Source: Acidobacteriota bacterium (lineage in GTDB: Bacteria; Acidobacteriota; Vicinamibacteria; Marinacidobacterales; Marinacidobacteraceae). Taken from it: a stretch of DNA of 64,000 bases. The notes beneath the pieces were generated by a model. The model ran no database searches and had not been told where the DNA came from. It worked only from the letters and a program-made list of their open reading frames with translations. Made by a program: the position numbers and the translations under genes. The stretch is taken from assembly GCA_022826195.1 (NCBI GenBank), contig JAJDVI010000001.1:1-64000 (forward strand), written 5' to 3'. How positions within the stretch are numbered: position 1 is the first letter of the stretch; each line of letters opens with the position of its first letter. This document shows, in pieces, positions 19,081-26,881 of the stretch.

Positions 19081-19915
19081 GGCGCGCGATTCCGTGCTCG
19101 CCGCGCTCGAGGCGGAGGGCTCGGCGGTCGTGGCGCTCAGCGGCGGCGTGGACAGCGCGACGCTGGCGGTGCTCTCCCACCTGGCGCTCGGGGAGCGAAG
19201 CCTGGCGGTCACCGGGGTGAGCGCGAGCCTCTCGCGTCATCAGCGCGGCCTCGTCGAGTCGGTCCTCGGCGCGCATCCGATGCCCCATGAATGGCTCGCG
19301 ACGGACGAGCTGGCGTCCGCGGACTACCGCCGGAACGGTGCGGACCGCTGCTTTCACTGCAAGAACGAGCTCTACCGCCGCCTGCGGGAGGTCGCCGACG
19401 CGCGCGGTTTCGCCGCCGTGCTCGACGGCACGAACGCCGACGACACGGGCGACGTCCGGCCGGGACGGCGCGCAGCGGCGTTCTACGGCGTTCGCTCGCC
19501 GTTCCTCGAGGCCGGGGTCGGCAAGGCGGCGATTCGGACACTGGCCCGCGAAATGGGCTTGCCGGTGGCCGAGGAGCCGGCGTCCGCCTGTCTCGCCTCC
19601 CGCGTGCCCGGGACGGTCCAGATCGACGCGGGGGTCCTGAACCAGGTCGAGGCGGGAGAAGAGGCGCTCCGGGAGTTCGGGTTCTCCGCTTTCCGGGTCC
19701 GCCACCACGGGGACCTGGCGCGCATCGAGCTGCCGGCGGGCCAGATCCCCCGCGCCCTGCAACCGGGGGTCGGAGGCCGGCTCGCGGAACGGCTGCTGGG
19801 CCTCGGATACCGCCAGGTGGCGGTGGACCTCCGCGGTTACCGGCCCGCGGGGCTCGCCGCCCCCTTCGACCCCGACCGCGACCTCGCCTTCCTGTCCCCG
19901 GGGGCCGCCGGGTAG
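19073..19915 (+). CDS. larE: ATP-dependent sulfur transferase LarE (nickel-pincer cofactor type)
   Basis: LarE is a PP-loop enzyme that adenylates the carboxylates of pyridinium biscarboxylate mononucleotide and transfers sulfur to make the Ni-pincer cofactor. The 280-residue protein has the PP-loop ALSGGVDSATLAV near residue 24. It keeps RCFHCK (cysteines about 93 and 96) and ACLASR (cysteine about 173). The last position corresponds to the sulfur-donating cysteine of Lactiplantibacillus LarE. The extra CxxC suggests the three-cysteine, [4Fe-4S]-dependent subtype. It starts with GTG inside the moaC 3' end. No larB or larC is present, so a role in another sulfur-transfer reaction is possible. 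Confidence 0.82.
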   Translation: MPEARDSVLAALEAEGSAVVALSGGVDSATLAVLSHLALGERSLAVTGVSASLSRHQRGLVESVLGAHPMPHEWLATDELASADYRRNGADRCFHCKNELYRRLREVADARGFAAVLDGTNADDTGDVRPGRRAAAFYGVRSPFLEAGVGKAAIRTLAREMGLPVAEEPASACLASRVPGTVQIDAGVLNQVEAGEEALREFGFSAFRVRHHGDLARIELPAGQIPRALQPGVGGRLAERLLGLGYRQVAVDLRGYRPAGLAAPFDPDRDLAFLSPGAAG

Positions 19916-19922
19916 CGGCCGA

Positions 19923-21002
19923 TTGCTCGAAATCCGCATCCTCGCGGATCCCGACGAGGACGACGGTTCGGGCCGGACCGTCGAGGTCCGCCTGATCGCC
20001 CGGCCGCGGCCGGACGAGGATCCGCTGGAGGACTCCCGGCTTTTCGCCGCGGGGGACCGCGAGCGCATCGTGGCCTTCGTCGCGGAGATGCTCGAACGCC
20101 ACGCGGCCGCGCTCCCGGCGCCCCGGCTGGAGTGCTGCCGGCGCTGCGACCGGGCGCTCGACCCGGAGGCGGAGGGCGACGGTCGGCGACCCTTCGTGTG
20201 CCGGAGCTGCCAGCAGGCGGCGGCGCGGGGTCCCCGGCCGGCCGGGCCGCAGGGCTCCGGTGAGGGAGTCGAAGTGCGCTTTCTCGGGACGGGCGACGCC
20301 TTCGGCTCCGGCGGAAAGCGCCAGGCCGCGATCTTCGTGCGGGCCCTCGGCAGCCCGCTGGGGCTCCTGCTGGACGCCGGACCGGGATGCCACGCCACCC
20401 TCCGCGCGGAAGGACTCACGAGCGACGACATCGGGGCCGTAGTGCTGAGCCACTTCCATGGAGATCACTACGGGGGGGTCCCGTTCCTCGAACTCGACGC
20501 GATGCGGAGCGGGCGGAGCGAACCGCTCCGGGTCATCGCCCCCCCGGGCGCGCCGGAACGGCTGGCGGCGCTCCGGGAGTGCCTCTACCGCGATCTGCCC
20601 CTCCGCTTCGAGCAAGAGATCACGGAGGCGCTCCCCGGAGAGACCGTCGGTCTGCCGGCCGCCCTGGGCGGCGGGTCAGCCCGGGCTCTGGCGGCGCGCC
20701 ACCAGCCCGAGGCCTGGGCGTTCTCGTGGAAGCTGGAACTCGGCGGCCGGACCGTCGTCTATTCGGGCGACACCGGCTTCAGCGACGAACTGATCTCCGA
20801 ATCGGCGGGGGCCGATCTCCTGATCCACGAATGCACGTCACTCGAAGCCCTTCCGGGGCACACCTCCCACCGGGAACTGGAGGAAGCGGCGTCCCGGATC
20901 ACCGCCCGCCGGGTACTGCTCGTCCACACCGGCGAGGACGTTCTCGGCGCGGCCGGCCTGGCGTTCGAGCGCGCCCACGACGGGTTGCGCGTCGTGGTTT
21001 AG
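19923..21002 (+). CDS. Zinc-ribbon plus metallo-beta-lactamase-fold hydrolase (RNase Z-like)
   Basis: This 359-residue protein joins an N-terminal extension (about 1-110) carrying CCRRC and CRSC, a probable zinc ribbon, to a metallo-beta-lactamase domain. The latter has FLGTGDAF, the dinuclear zinc motif SHFHGDHYGG (about residue 176), YSGDTGFS and a late LVHTGE, as in RNase Z/ElaC-type phosphodiesterases. The final His position of RNase Z is present in LVHTG. The start seems to be TTG at 19923, seven bases after larE. Its substrate is unknown. It ends the ppiD-STAS-moeA-moaC-larE run. Confidence 0.78.
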   Translation: MLEIRILADPDEDDGSGRTVEVRLIARPRPDEDPLEDSRLFAAGDRERIVAFVAEMLERHAAALPAPRLECCRRCDRALDPEAEGDGRRPFVCRSCQQAAARGPRPAGPQGSGEGVEVRFLGTGDAFGSGGKRQAAIFVRALGSPLGLLLDAGPGCHATLRAEGLTSDDIGAVVLSHFHGDHYGGVPFLELDAMRSGRSEPLRVIAPPGAPERLAALRECLYRDLPLRFEQEITEALPGETVGLPAALGGGSARALAARHQPEAWAFSWKLELGGRTVVYSGDTGFSDELISESAGADLLIHECTSLEALPGHTSHRELEEAASRITARRVLLVHTGEDVLGAAGLAFERAHDGLRVVV

Positions 21003-21018
21003 CGGAGCGCCGGTGGAC

Positions 21019-21246
21019 TCAGTCGGCGTTCTTGTCGGAGGAGGAGTCGTCCTCGGAACCGGCATCCGGGTTCGTGACGCTCTTCATCGAGTTCCGGAAG
21101 TTCCGAATTCCGGCTCCCAGACCCTTCCCGAGCTGAGGCAGCCGTGATCCGCCGAAAATCAGGATCACGATCCCCAGGATGATCAGGAGTTCGGTCGCCC
21201 CGAAGGGGCCGACCAGGAGGACCGGGACCCACAGGAAGGAAGTCAT
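21019..21246 (-). CDS. tatA: Sec-independent translocase subunit TatA/TatE
   Basis: This is a 75-residue Tat pore protein with one N-terminal membrane segment (about residues 8-29, GATELLIILGIVILIFGG), a hinge, and an amphipathic helix SRLPQLGKGLGAGIRNF. An acidic C-terminal tail follows. It is the only Tat gene here; tatB and tatC must be elsewhere. The molybdenum hydroxylase at 28741-31122 is a likely Tat substrate. Confidence 0.94.
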   Translation of the reverse strand: MTSFLWVPVLLVGPFGATELLIILGIVILIFGGSRLPQLGKGLGAGIRNFRNSMKSVTNPDAGSEDDSSSDKNAD

Positions 21247-21264
21247 GGCGGCGATTCTATCCGC

Positions 21265-22215
21265 TTATTCCCCGTCGCCGGGGAACGGCGCCGCTTCGGC
21301 CTTCGCCCGCCGGTACACGACCGCCGCCGCCGCGATGTCCTCGGCGGCGATTCCCTGGGACTCGAAGAGCGCCGGCCCCGCCGCCGCGCTCCCCTTCCCG
21401 GCCGCCACCACCTCGCCGATCGTCTCGAGATCGTCCCACCGCAGCTCCCCGGCGGCGACGAGCGGCGCCAGATCGCCGCACTCGAGCCGCGCCTGCTCCC
21501 GGTCGTCCACCACGATGCGGCCGGCATGGCGCACCGCGGCGGCATCGAGTTCGCGCCGCCCGAGCGCGTTCCCTCCCGCCGCCGCCACGAACGCGCCCGG
21601 GGCGAGCCACGCGCCCTCGACGACCGGCTCCGCCGCATTCGTGACCGCGACCACGATGGGTTTGCCGCGGACCGCCGCCTCCCCGCTGGGCGCCGCGACC
21701 ACCTCCAGGCCGAGCCGGCCGGACATCGTCTTCGCAAACCGGGCCCGCCGTTCCGGGTTCCGGCAAAACGCCTCCACGCGGGTGAGCGGCCGGACCAGCG
21801 CGAGCGCTTCCAACTGCGTCTCGGCCTGGTATCCGCACCCCACGATCCCCACGGTGGACGCGCCGGGCGCGGCCAGGTAATCCGCGGCGACCCCGGTGGC
21901 GGCGCCGGTCCGGATCTGTCCCAGGGCGTCGGCTTCCATGATCGCGGCGAGCGATCCGGTCTCCTGGTCGAACAGGAGGAGCACGAAGCGCATCCCGTCC
22001 CGGGCGGTCAGGTAGGTCTTGAGCCCCAGGTAGCCGAGCGCGGCACTCGAGGCGCTCATCGTGTGCAGCATGCGGCCCGGAACCCGGACCCGCTGCCGGG
22101 GACGGTTCTGGGCTCCGCCCTCGCCGAGTTCCCGGAAGACCGCCTCGACGGCGTCCAGAGCGTCCCGCATGGGAAGCGCCTCGCGGACGAGCGATTCCGG
22201 AAAGTAGAGGGTCAC
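21265..22215 (-). CDS. Ornithine cyclodeaminase / mu-crystallin family protein
   Basis: This NAD(P)-binding family includes ornithine cyclodeaminase, alanine dehydrogenase and imine reductases. The 316-residue protein has the dimerisation part with LGLKTYL and IRTGAATGVAADYLA, then a Rossmann motif VGIVGCGYQAETQ near residue 122. It starts with GTG 22213-22215 and is divergent from nnrDE. Sequence alone does not tell the substrate. Confidence 0.9.
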   Translation of the reverse strand: MTLYFPESLVREALPMRDALDAVEAVFRELGEGGAQNRPRQRVRVPGRMLHTMSASSAALGYLGLKTYLTARDGMRFVLLLFDQETGSLAAIMEADALGQIRTGAATGVAADYLAAPGASTVGIVGCGYQAETQLEALALVRPLTRVEAFCRNPERRARFAKTMSGRLGLEVVAAPSGEAAVRGKPIVVAVTNAAEPVVEGAWLAPGAFVAAAGGNALGRRELDAAAVRHAGRIVVDDREQARLECGDLAPLVAAGELRWDDLETIGEVVAAGKGSAAAGPALFESQGIAAEDIAAAAVVYRRAKAEAAPFPGDGE

Positions 22216-22271
22216 TGCCGGAAGGGTAAGCGGAGTACAGGCCGCGGAGGCAACGGGGTCCCTTTCCTACA

Positions 22272-23855
22272 ATGGACGCCATGGACGTGCTGACCGCGCA
22301 GCAGATGCGCGACGCGGACCGCCACACGATCGAGGAGGCCGGGGTTCCGGCGCGCGTCCTGATGGAGAACGCGGGGCGGGCGGTCGCCGACATCGTCGCC
22401 GCCGAAGCGGGCGCGGGCGGCCGCCGGATCCTCATCCTCTGCGGGCGCGGCGGCAACGGGGGCGACGGCCTGGTGGCGCTCCGGGCGCTCGCGGCGCGCG
22501 GGCTGCGCGGCACCGCCGTGCTGCTGGCCGATCCGGAACGGCTCACCGGAGAGACGAAGGCGAACTACGAGACCGCGATGCAACTCGCCCTCCATGTCGT
22601 TCCCTGCCCCGACGAAGCCACCTGGGAATGGGCGCTCCGCCATACGGGACCGGACGGACTCACCGCCCCCCGCCCCGGGGTCATCGTGGACGCGATCCTG
22701 GGGACGGGGAGTTCGGGCCCGCTCCGGGGGCTCGCCGCCCGGGTGATCGCCGACCTGGATCACGTGGGACGGTTCCGGGACGCGGTCCGGATCGCCGTGG
22801 ACATCCCGACCGGCCTTTCCGCCGACACGGGGACCGCGCCCGACCTTTGTTTCCACGCCGATCTCACGGTGGCGCTCGCGGCGCCGAAGATCTGCCACTT
22901 CGTCTATCCCGCGAGCGCCGCCTGCGGAGAGATCCGGGTGGCCGAGATCGGGATCCCGCGGGTCTGGCTGAACGCCGGCACCGCGGGGGTCCGGACCAAC
23001 GACGAACGGCGGGTGGCCCCCTTCTTCCCCGCGCGGGCGCCCGGCGTCCACAAGGGCCAGCTCGGCCGGCTGCTGCTCGTCGCGGGCTCCCGGCGCATGC
23101 CCGGGGCTGCGGCGCTCGCGGCGCAGGGCGCCCTGTCGGCGGGCGTCGGGCTGCTGACCGTGGCCGGCCCGGCCGACGGACTGACGGAGCTGCCTCCGGA
23201 AGCGATGCGGCTGCCCCTGCCCGCGTCCGGCGAAGGGGAGATCTCCCTCGACGGGGTTCCGGAGATCGCGCGGTTCTCCGGCGACGCGATCGCGCTCGGG
23301 CCCGGCCTCGGCAGCCACGAGGAGACGAAGGAGGCGCTGCGCCGGATCGTCTTCACGACCTCGCTGCCGCTCGTGCTCGATGCCGACGGGCTGAACGCCT
23401 GGGCCGAGAGGGCCTCGCGCCTCGCCCAGCGGCCGGGACTCGCGCTGACGCCCCATCCGGGCGAAGCCGCCCGGCTCCTCGGCCTGACCAGCGCGGAGGT
23501 TCAGGAAGACCGCCTGGAGACGGCCCGGCGCCTCGCCCGGGAAACCGAAGCGGCGGTCGCCCTCAAGGGACCCGGGACCCTCATCGCCGACCCGCGCGGC
23601 GCCGTCTTCGTGAATCGTTCCGGCGGGCCCGAACTCGCCGCGGGCGGATCGGGCGATGTCCTCACGGGAGTGGTGGGAGCGCTGCTCGCCCGCGGCCTGG
23701 CTCCCCTCGAAGCGCTTTCCGCGGGCGTGTTCCTGCACGGACTCGCCGGCGCCGAGGCGCGCGAGAGCAGCGGGGAGGACGGTGTCACCGCATCCGGCGT
23801 GGCCGCCCACCTCGGGAGGGCGGTGCACCGGTTGCGCCGGGAGGTCTCCCGGTGA
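22272..23855 (+). CDS. nnrD: Bifunctional NAD(P)H-hydrate epimerase / ADP- or ATP-dependent dehydratase
   Basis: This enzyme repairs hydrated NAD(P)H. The N-terminal YjeF_N epimerase domain (about 1-225; LMENAGRAVA, CGRGGNGGDGLVA, VDIPTGLSADTG) interconverts S and R hydrates. The C-terminal ribokinase-like domain (about 240-520; HKGQLGRLLLVAGS, ALGPGLG, DADGLNAW, LAAGGSGDVLTGVVGA) dehydrates them. It is 527 residues, as usual for the fusion. The start is ATG 22272 or the in-frame ATG at 22281. Its stop overlaps the tsaE start (GTGA), a pairing common in bacteria. Confidence 0.95.
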   Translation: MDAMDVLTAQQMRDADRHTIEEAGVPARVLMENAGRAVADIVAAEAGAGGRRILILCGRGGNGGDGLVALRALAARGLRGTAVLLADPERLTGETKANYETAMQLALHVVPCPDEATWEWALRHTGPDGLTAPRPGVIVDAILGTGSSGPLRGLAARVIADLDHVGRFRDAVRIAVDIPTGLSADTGTAPDLCFHADLTVALAAPKICHFVYPASAACGEIRVAEIGIPRVWLNAGTAGVRTNDERRVAPFFPARAPGVHKGQLGRLLLVAGSRRMPGAAALAAQGALSAGVGLLTVAGPADGLTELPPEAMRLPLPASGEGEISLDGVPEIARFSGDAIALGPGLGSHEETKEALRRIVFTTSLPLVLDADGLNAWAERASRLAQRPGLALTPHPGEAARLLGLTSAEVQEDRLETARRLARETEAAVALKGPGTLIADPRGAVFVNRSGGPELAAGGSGDVLTGVVGALLARGLAPLEALSAGVFLHGLAGAEARESSGEDGVTASGVAAHLGRAVHRLRREVSR

Positions 23856-24307
23856 CCATTGCACCGGCGACGGCGGACGCCATCGCCAGCCGCAGCCCGG
23901 AGGACACCCTCGAGGCGGGCGCCCGCCTCGCGGCCCGCGAACCCGGTTGCCGGGCCTTCTACCTCGAGGGGGACCTCGGCGCCGGCAAGACCGTTTTCGC
24001 CAAGGGACTCGCGCGGCACTACGGCGTGGACCCCCGCCAGGTCACGAGTCCGACCTTCGCGCTGGTGTCCCGCTACGGCGAGGGAGCACGCCCGGTGTAC
24101 CACCTGGACCTCTACCGGATCGAGCACGCCGCGGAGCTCCGGGAGCTGGGCATCGAGGAGATGGAGGAGGAAGACGCGGTGGTGATCGTCGAATGGCCGG
24201 AGCGGCTCGGACCCTACCGGCGCGCGGACGCCACGCGGGTGCGTCTGCTTCGGGAAGCGGACGGGGCCCGCCGCATCGAGATCCGGGCCGGGGCGGAGGG
24301 CCGATGA
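23852..24307 (+). CDS. tsaE: tRNA threonylcarbamoyladenosine ATPase TsaE
   Basis: TsaE is a P-loop ATPase that resets the TsaBD complex, which makes t6A37 in ANN-decoding tRNAs. The 151-residue protein carries EGDLGAGKTVFAKG near residue 40, VTSPTFALV, the HLDLYRIE motif and IVEWPERL, all typical. It starts with GTG in the nnrD stop overlap and ends in an ATGA overlap with the next gene. Confidence 0.94.
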   Translation: MTIAPATADAIASRSPEDTLEAGARLAAREPGCRAFYLEGDLGAGKTVFAKGLARHYGVDPRQVTSPTFALVSRYGEGARPVYHLDLYRIEHAAELRELGIEEMEEEDAVVIVEWPERLGPYRRADATRVRLLREADGARRIEIRAGAEGR

Positions 24308-25686
24308 ACGGCTGGCCGAATCGCCTCGCGGCGTCGGCGCTGGCCGCGCTGGCCGCGGCCGCCTGCGGGGATTCGGGGCCACAGGTTCCCACCGAGCGCT
24401 CCAACCTGGTGCTCGTCACCGTGTCCTCGCTGCGCGCCGACCACCTCGGGATCTACGGCTATCCGCGCAACATCAGTCCGAACCTCGACCTGTTCGGCGC
24501 GTCGGGAGCGGTGTTCCTTGAAGCGTTGACCCCCTGGCCGGAGACCGGGCGCGCCGCGGCGGCGCTCCTCACCGGGGTGGACCCGAGCCGGAGCACCCGG
24601 GGAGAGCCCGCGCGGCTGCTCGAGGCGGCGGGGCTCGCGCCCCGGTTGCGCGAGCACGGCTACCGGACCCTCGCCGCGGTCAGCCATCCCGCGCTGGCCG
24701 CCGAACTCGGCTTCGGGAGCGGGTTCGACGAGTTCCGGGAGCACTGGGGCGACGCGGCCGGCGCGACCGATCGGGTCCGGGACTTCGGAATCGAGGCGCT
24801 GGGAGCCGCCACCGAAGACGCTCCCGTGTTTCTCTGGCTCCACTTCGCCGCCCCCGCCCGGCCGCACGAGCCGCCGGAGGAGGACTTGGTCGCTGTGCGG
24901 AGCGACACGATGACCCCCGCCGGCCCGTGGTTCCGCGGCGGACCCGAGCCGACCGCGGCCGTCGCGCCCGGCGCCGGCTACGGGGAGCTGGTCGATGCCT
25001 ACGACGCCTCCATCCGCTCGGTGGACCGGGCGGCCGGCGCTCTGCTCGCGAGCGTGGCGTCGGGTCCGCTGGGAGGCAGGACGCTGTTCGTGGTGGCCGG
25101 GTTGCACGGCGAGTCGCTCGGGGAACACGGTCCTCCGTTCGAGGCCCCCCGGACGCTGTTCCGGGAGACGCTCGAAGTACCGCTGCTGGTCGGTTGGCCC
25201 GGCGGCGATGGGACGCGGGTCCCGGCCGAAACGCGCTTCGGATCGGCGGTGGGCCTCGCCGACGTGGGCCCGACGGCCCTCGAGCTGATCGGCGTGCCGC
25301 CCCCGGACACCCTGCCGCTGGGGACGCTCGGCAAGTCGCTGGTTCCGGCGCTGCTCGGGGACGACCCGCGTCCCCACCGGCGCCTCTACGCGCAGTCCGA
25401 GCGCGGGCTCTTCGGCGTCTACGACGGCCGGCTACGGATGCTGCGCATCCCGGTTCCCGGCCAGGAGGCCCCCCTGTTCGCGCTGTTCAACCTCGCGCGG
25501 GACCCCAACGAGGCGGAGAACGTCTATGAGCAGGCGCGGTTTTCGATGGAGCCCCTGAAGGCGCAACTGGAGACCCGGCGGATCCAGACGGTGGCGTGGC
25601 GGCAGGAGAACGAGGGCGGTGGGGCTGCGGATCCGGATGTGTCGGAGGAACTCACCGAGGCGCTGGAGGCGCGGGGCTACCGCTGA
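24304..25686 (+). CDS. Sulfatase-fold lipoprotein, probably catalytically inactive
   Basis: This 460-residue protein has a lipobox (ALAAAAC, Cys 21) and the alkaline-phosphatase-superfamily layout of N-type sulfatases: LRADHLGIYGY, PNLDLFG, ALLTGVDPSR, LGEHG, ETLEVPLLVGWPG. The usual metal-binding Asp before TLRADH is replaced (VTVSSLRADH, residues 38-47). The second metal Asp in the usual SDHGE is Leu (AGLHGES, about 265-271). A threonine (about 81) sits where the nucleophile aligns. I infer loss of sulfatase or phosphatase activity, with a binding or structural role left. It is translationally coupled to tsaE; a link to that tRNA-modification pathway is not implied. Confidence 0.75.
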   Translation: MNGWPNRLAASALAALAAAACGDSGPQVPTERSNLVLVTVSSLRADHLGIYGYPRNISPNLDLFGASGAVFLEALTPWPETGRAAAALLTGVDPSRSTRGEPARLLEAAGLAPRLREHGYRTLAAVSHPALAAELGFGSGFDEFREHWGDAAGATDRVRDFGIEALGAATEDAPVFLWLHFAAPARPHEPPEEDLVAVRSDTMTPAGPWFRGGPEPTAAVAPGAGYGELVDAYDASIRSVDRAAGALLASVASGPLGGRTLFVVAGLHGESLGEHGPPFEAPRTLFRETLEVPLLVGWPGGDGTRVPAETRFGSAVGLADVGPTALELIGVPPPDTLPLGTLGKSLVPALLGDDPRPHRRLYAQSERGLFGVYDGRLRMLRIPVPGQEAPLFALFNLARDPNEAENVYEQARFSMEPLKAQLETRRIQTVAWRQENEGGGAADPDVSEELTEALEARGYR

Positions 25687-25696
25687 CCGGTCGAGC

Positions 25697-25886
25697 GGGG
25701 ATGCTGAGGCCCAGAGTGGCCGGGACCGCTTGGAACGCCGGCTTCAGCCGGCACAGCCCGCCGCAGGCGGGCGGCGGGACGACGTCATTCGCCGGAATGG
25801 CGCGGCTGCGCGTCCGTCCACTCGGGTTAGCAACGAACCGCCCGCGGCCCTGGGGGCCGCGGTGCCGGCTGAAGCCGGCGTTCCAA
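25697..25886 (+). repeat. About 190-bp repeat, copy 1 (inverted relative to copy 2 at 37933-38123)
   Basis: Two hairpins (TTGGAACGCCGGCTTCAGCC and its near-complement GGCTGAAGCCGGCGTTCCAA) bracket a non-palindromic core containing GACGTCATTCGCCGG and CCGTCCACTCGGGTTAGC. The reverse complement of 37933-38123 matches along the whole length with roughly a dozen differences by eye. No credible gene lies in it. The intergenic stretch runs from 25687 to 25975. Confidence 0.85.
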
Positions 25887-25975
25887 GCCGGCGGCGCCAG
25901 CCGGGCTGTTGGCCAACTCCGCACGACCGCACTTTCGCAGCAACTCGCGCTATCGAAACTCGACGATGGTAAGGC

Positions 25976-26764
25976 TCAGCGGCTTCGTACGTTCGGCCAC
26001 TCGCGGACGAATTGCTCCCATCTCTCCGAGAGGCCGTCCACGGTCGGGACGAGGAACGAGCCAGTCGCTCGGTTGCCGAGGAGGATGACACTCGGGCTCG
26101 GTTCTCTCAGATCTCGCAGATAGAGAACACCCAGCAGGTAGCCAACCCAAGCGTCGAAGTCATCGTCATCGCCGTGATTCGGGGGGCACGGACACGCTAC
26201 CCCTCTCGTCTTTTCGCGGATAACACCCCACATCCGCTTCCTGAGTGCCTGATCCTTCTTGTACGGCCACGGCTCGCAGTCCTTCGGGAAACCGTCTCGG
26301 CCTCTGCACCACAGCCACGCCGCCACTGCCGGGTGAATCTCTACTACGGCCGGACGTGCATCTGCCGTCCGGTCGTCACCGGGAAGGAGATGAAACGGAA
26401 GATCTTCGTAGCGGGCGTCGTACTGTCCGGTGCGGGGCAAGCCCAGCAGCGATCGCGTGATCGCCCAGTGGGGACACCCGGAATACGGCAGTACGGAAAT
26501 GCCCTTTGGGGCCTTGAACTTTCCGCGAGAGAAGAAGCTCTCTATGCAGCGCTGCGAGAATTCGCGGGGCTTGTGAATCGCACGATCCGGATTCGTAGGA
26601 CCCGTCAGGGGCGCATCCCAGCAGACGACCGTATCGGGGTCGTGCTTCTTCTTCCGGAGCATCGCTCGAAGCTCCGACGCGCACAGTTTGCGGAACCCAG
26701 CCCCATCACAAACGGTGCTCCACTTGCTGGGGGCCGGGTCAATGGAGATCACGGAAACAGACAT
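25976..26764 (-). CDS. DUF429-like predicted nuclease-fold protein
   Basis: This is a 262-residue protein of unknown function. VISIDPAPSKW at the start, VVCWDAPLTGP near residue 46, VVEIHPAVAAWLW near 140 and DDDDFDAWVGYLLG near 195 match the order of acidic motifs in DUF429 proteins, a group with an RNase H-like fold. That assignment is by motif pattern only. It starts at ATG 26762-26764. The coding sequence looks less GC-rich than its neighbours, and it shares that trait with the next gene. Both sit between palindromic-repeat blocks, which suggests acquisition from elsewhere. Confidence 0.6.
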   Translation of the reverse strand: MSVSVISIDPAPSKWSTVCDGAGFRKLCASELRAMLRKKKHDPDTVVCWDAPLTGPTNPDRAIHKPREFSQRCIESFFSRGKFKAPKGISVLPYSGCPHWAITRSLLGLPRTGQYDARYEDLPFHLLPGDDRTADARPAVVEIHPAVAAWLWCRGRDGFPKDCEPWPYKKDQALRKRMWGVIREKTRGVACPCPPNHGDDDDFDAWVGYLLGVLYLRDLREPSPSVILLGNRATGSFLVPTVDGLSERWEQFVREWPNVRSR

Positions 26765-26881
26765 CAGTACTCGCTCTTTCGGGCAACTTGAGGACTCAAC
26801 GGGGCAACCGACTTCGAACCGGTCCCGGAACCGTCTCCCGCCGTTTTGGCGCAGTACCTGAGAGACACCACTGGCCGTGTC

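Noticed and set aside
24304-25686. Active sulfatase or phosphoglycerol transferase
   Set aside because: The metal-binding aspartates are absent, and no sulfatase-maturation motif (CxPSR) is seen.
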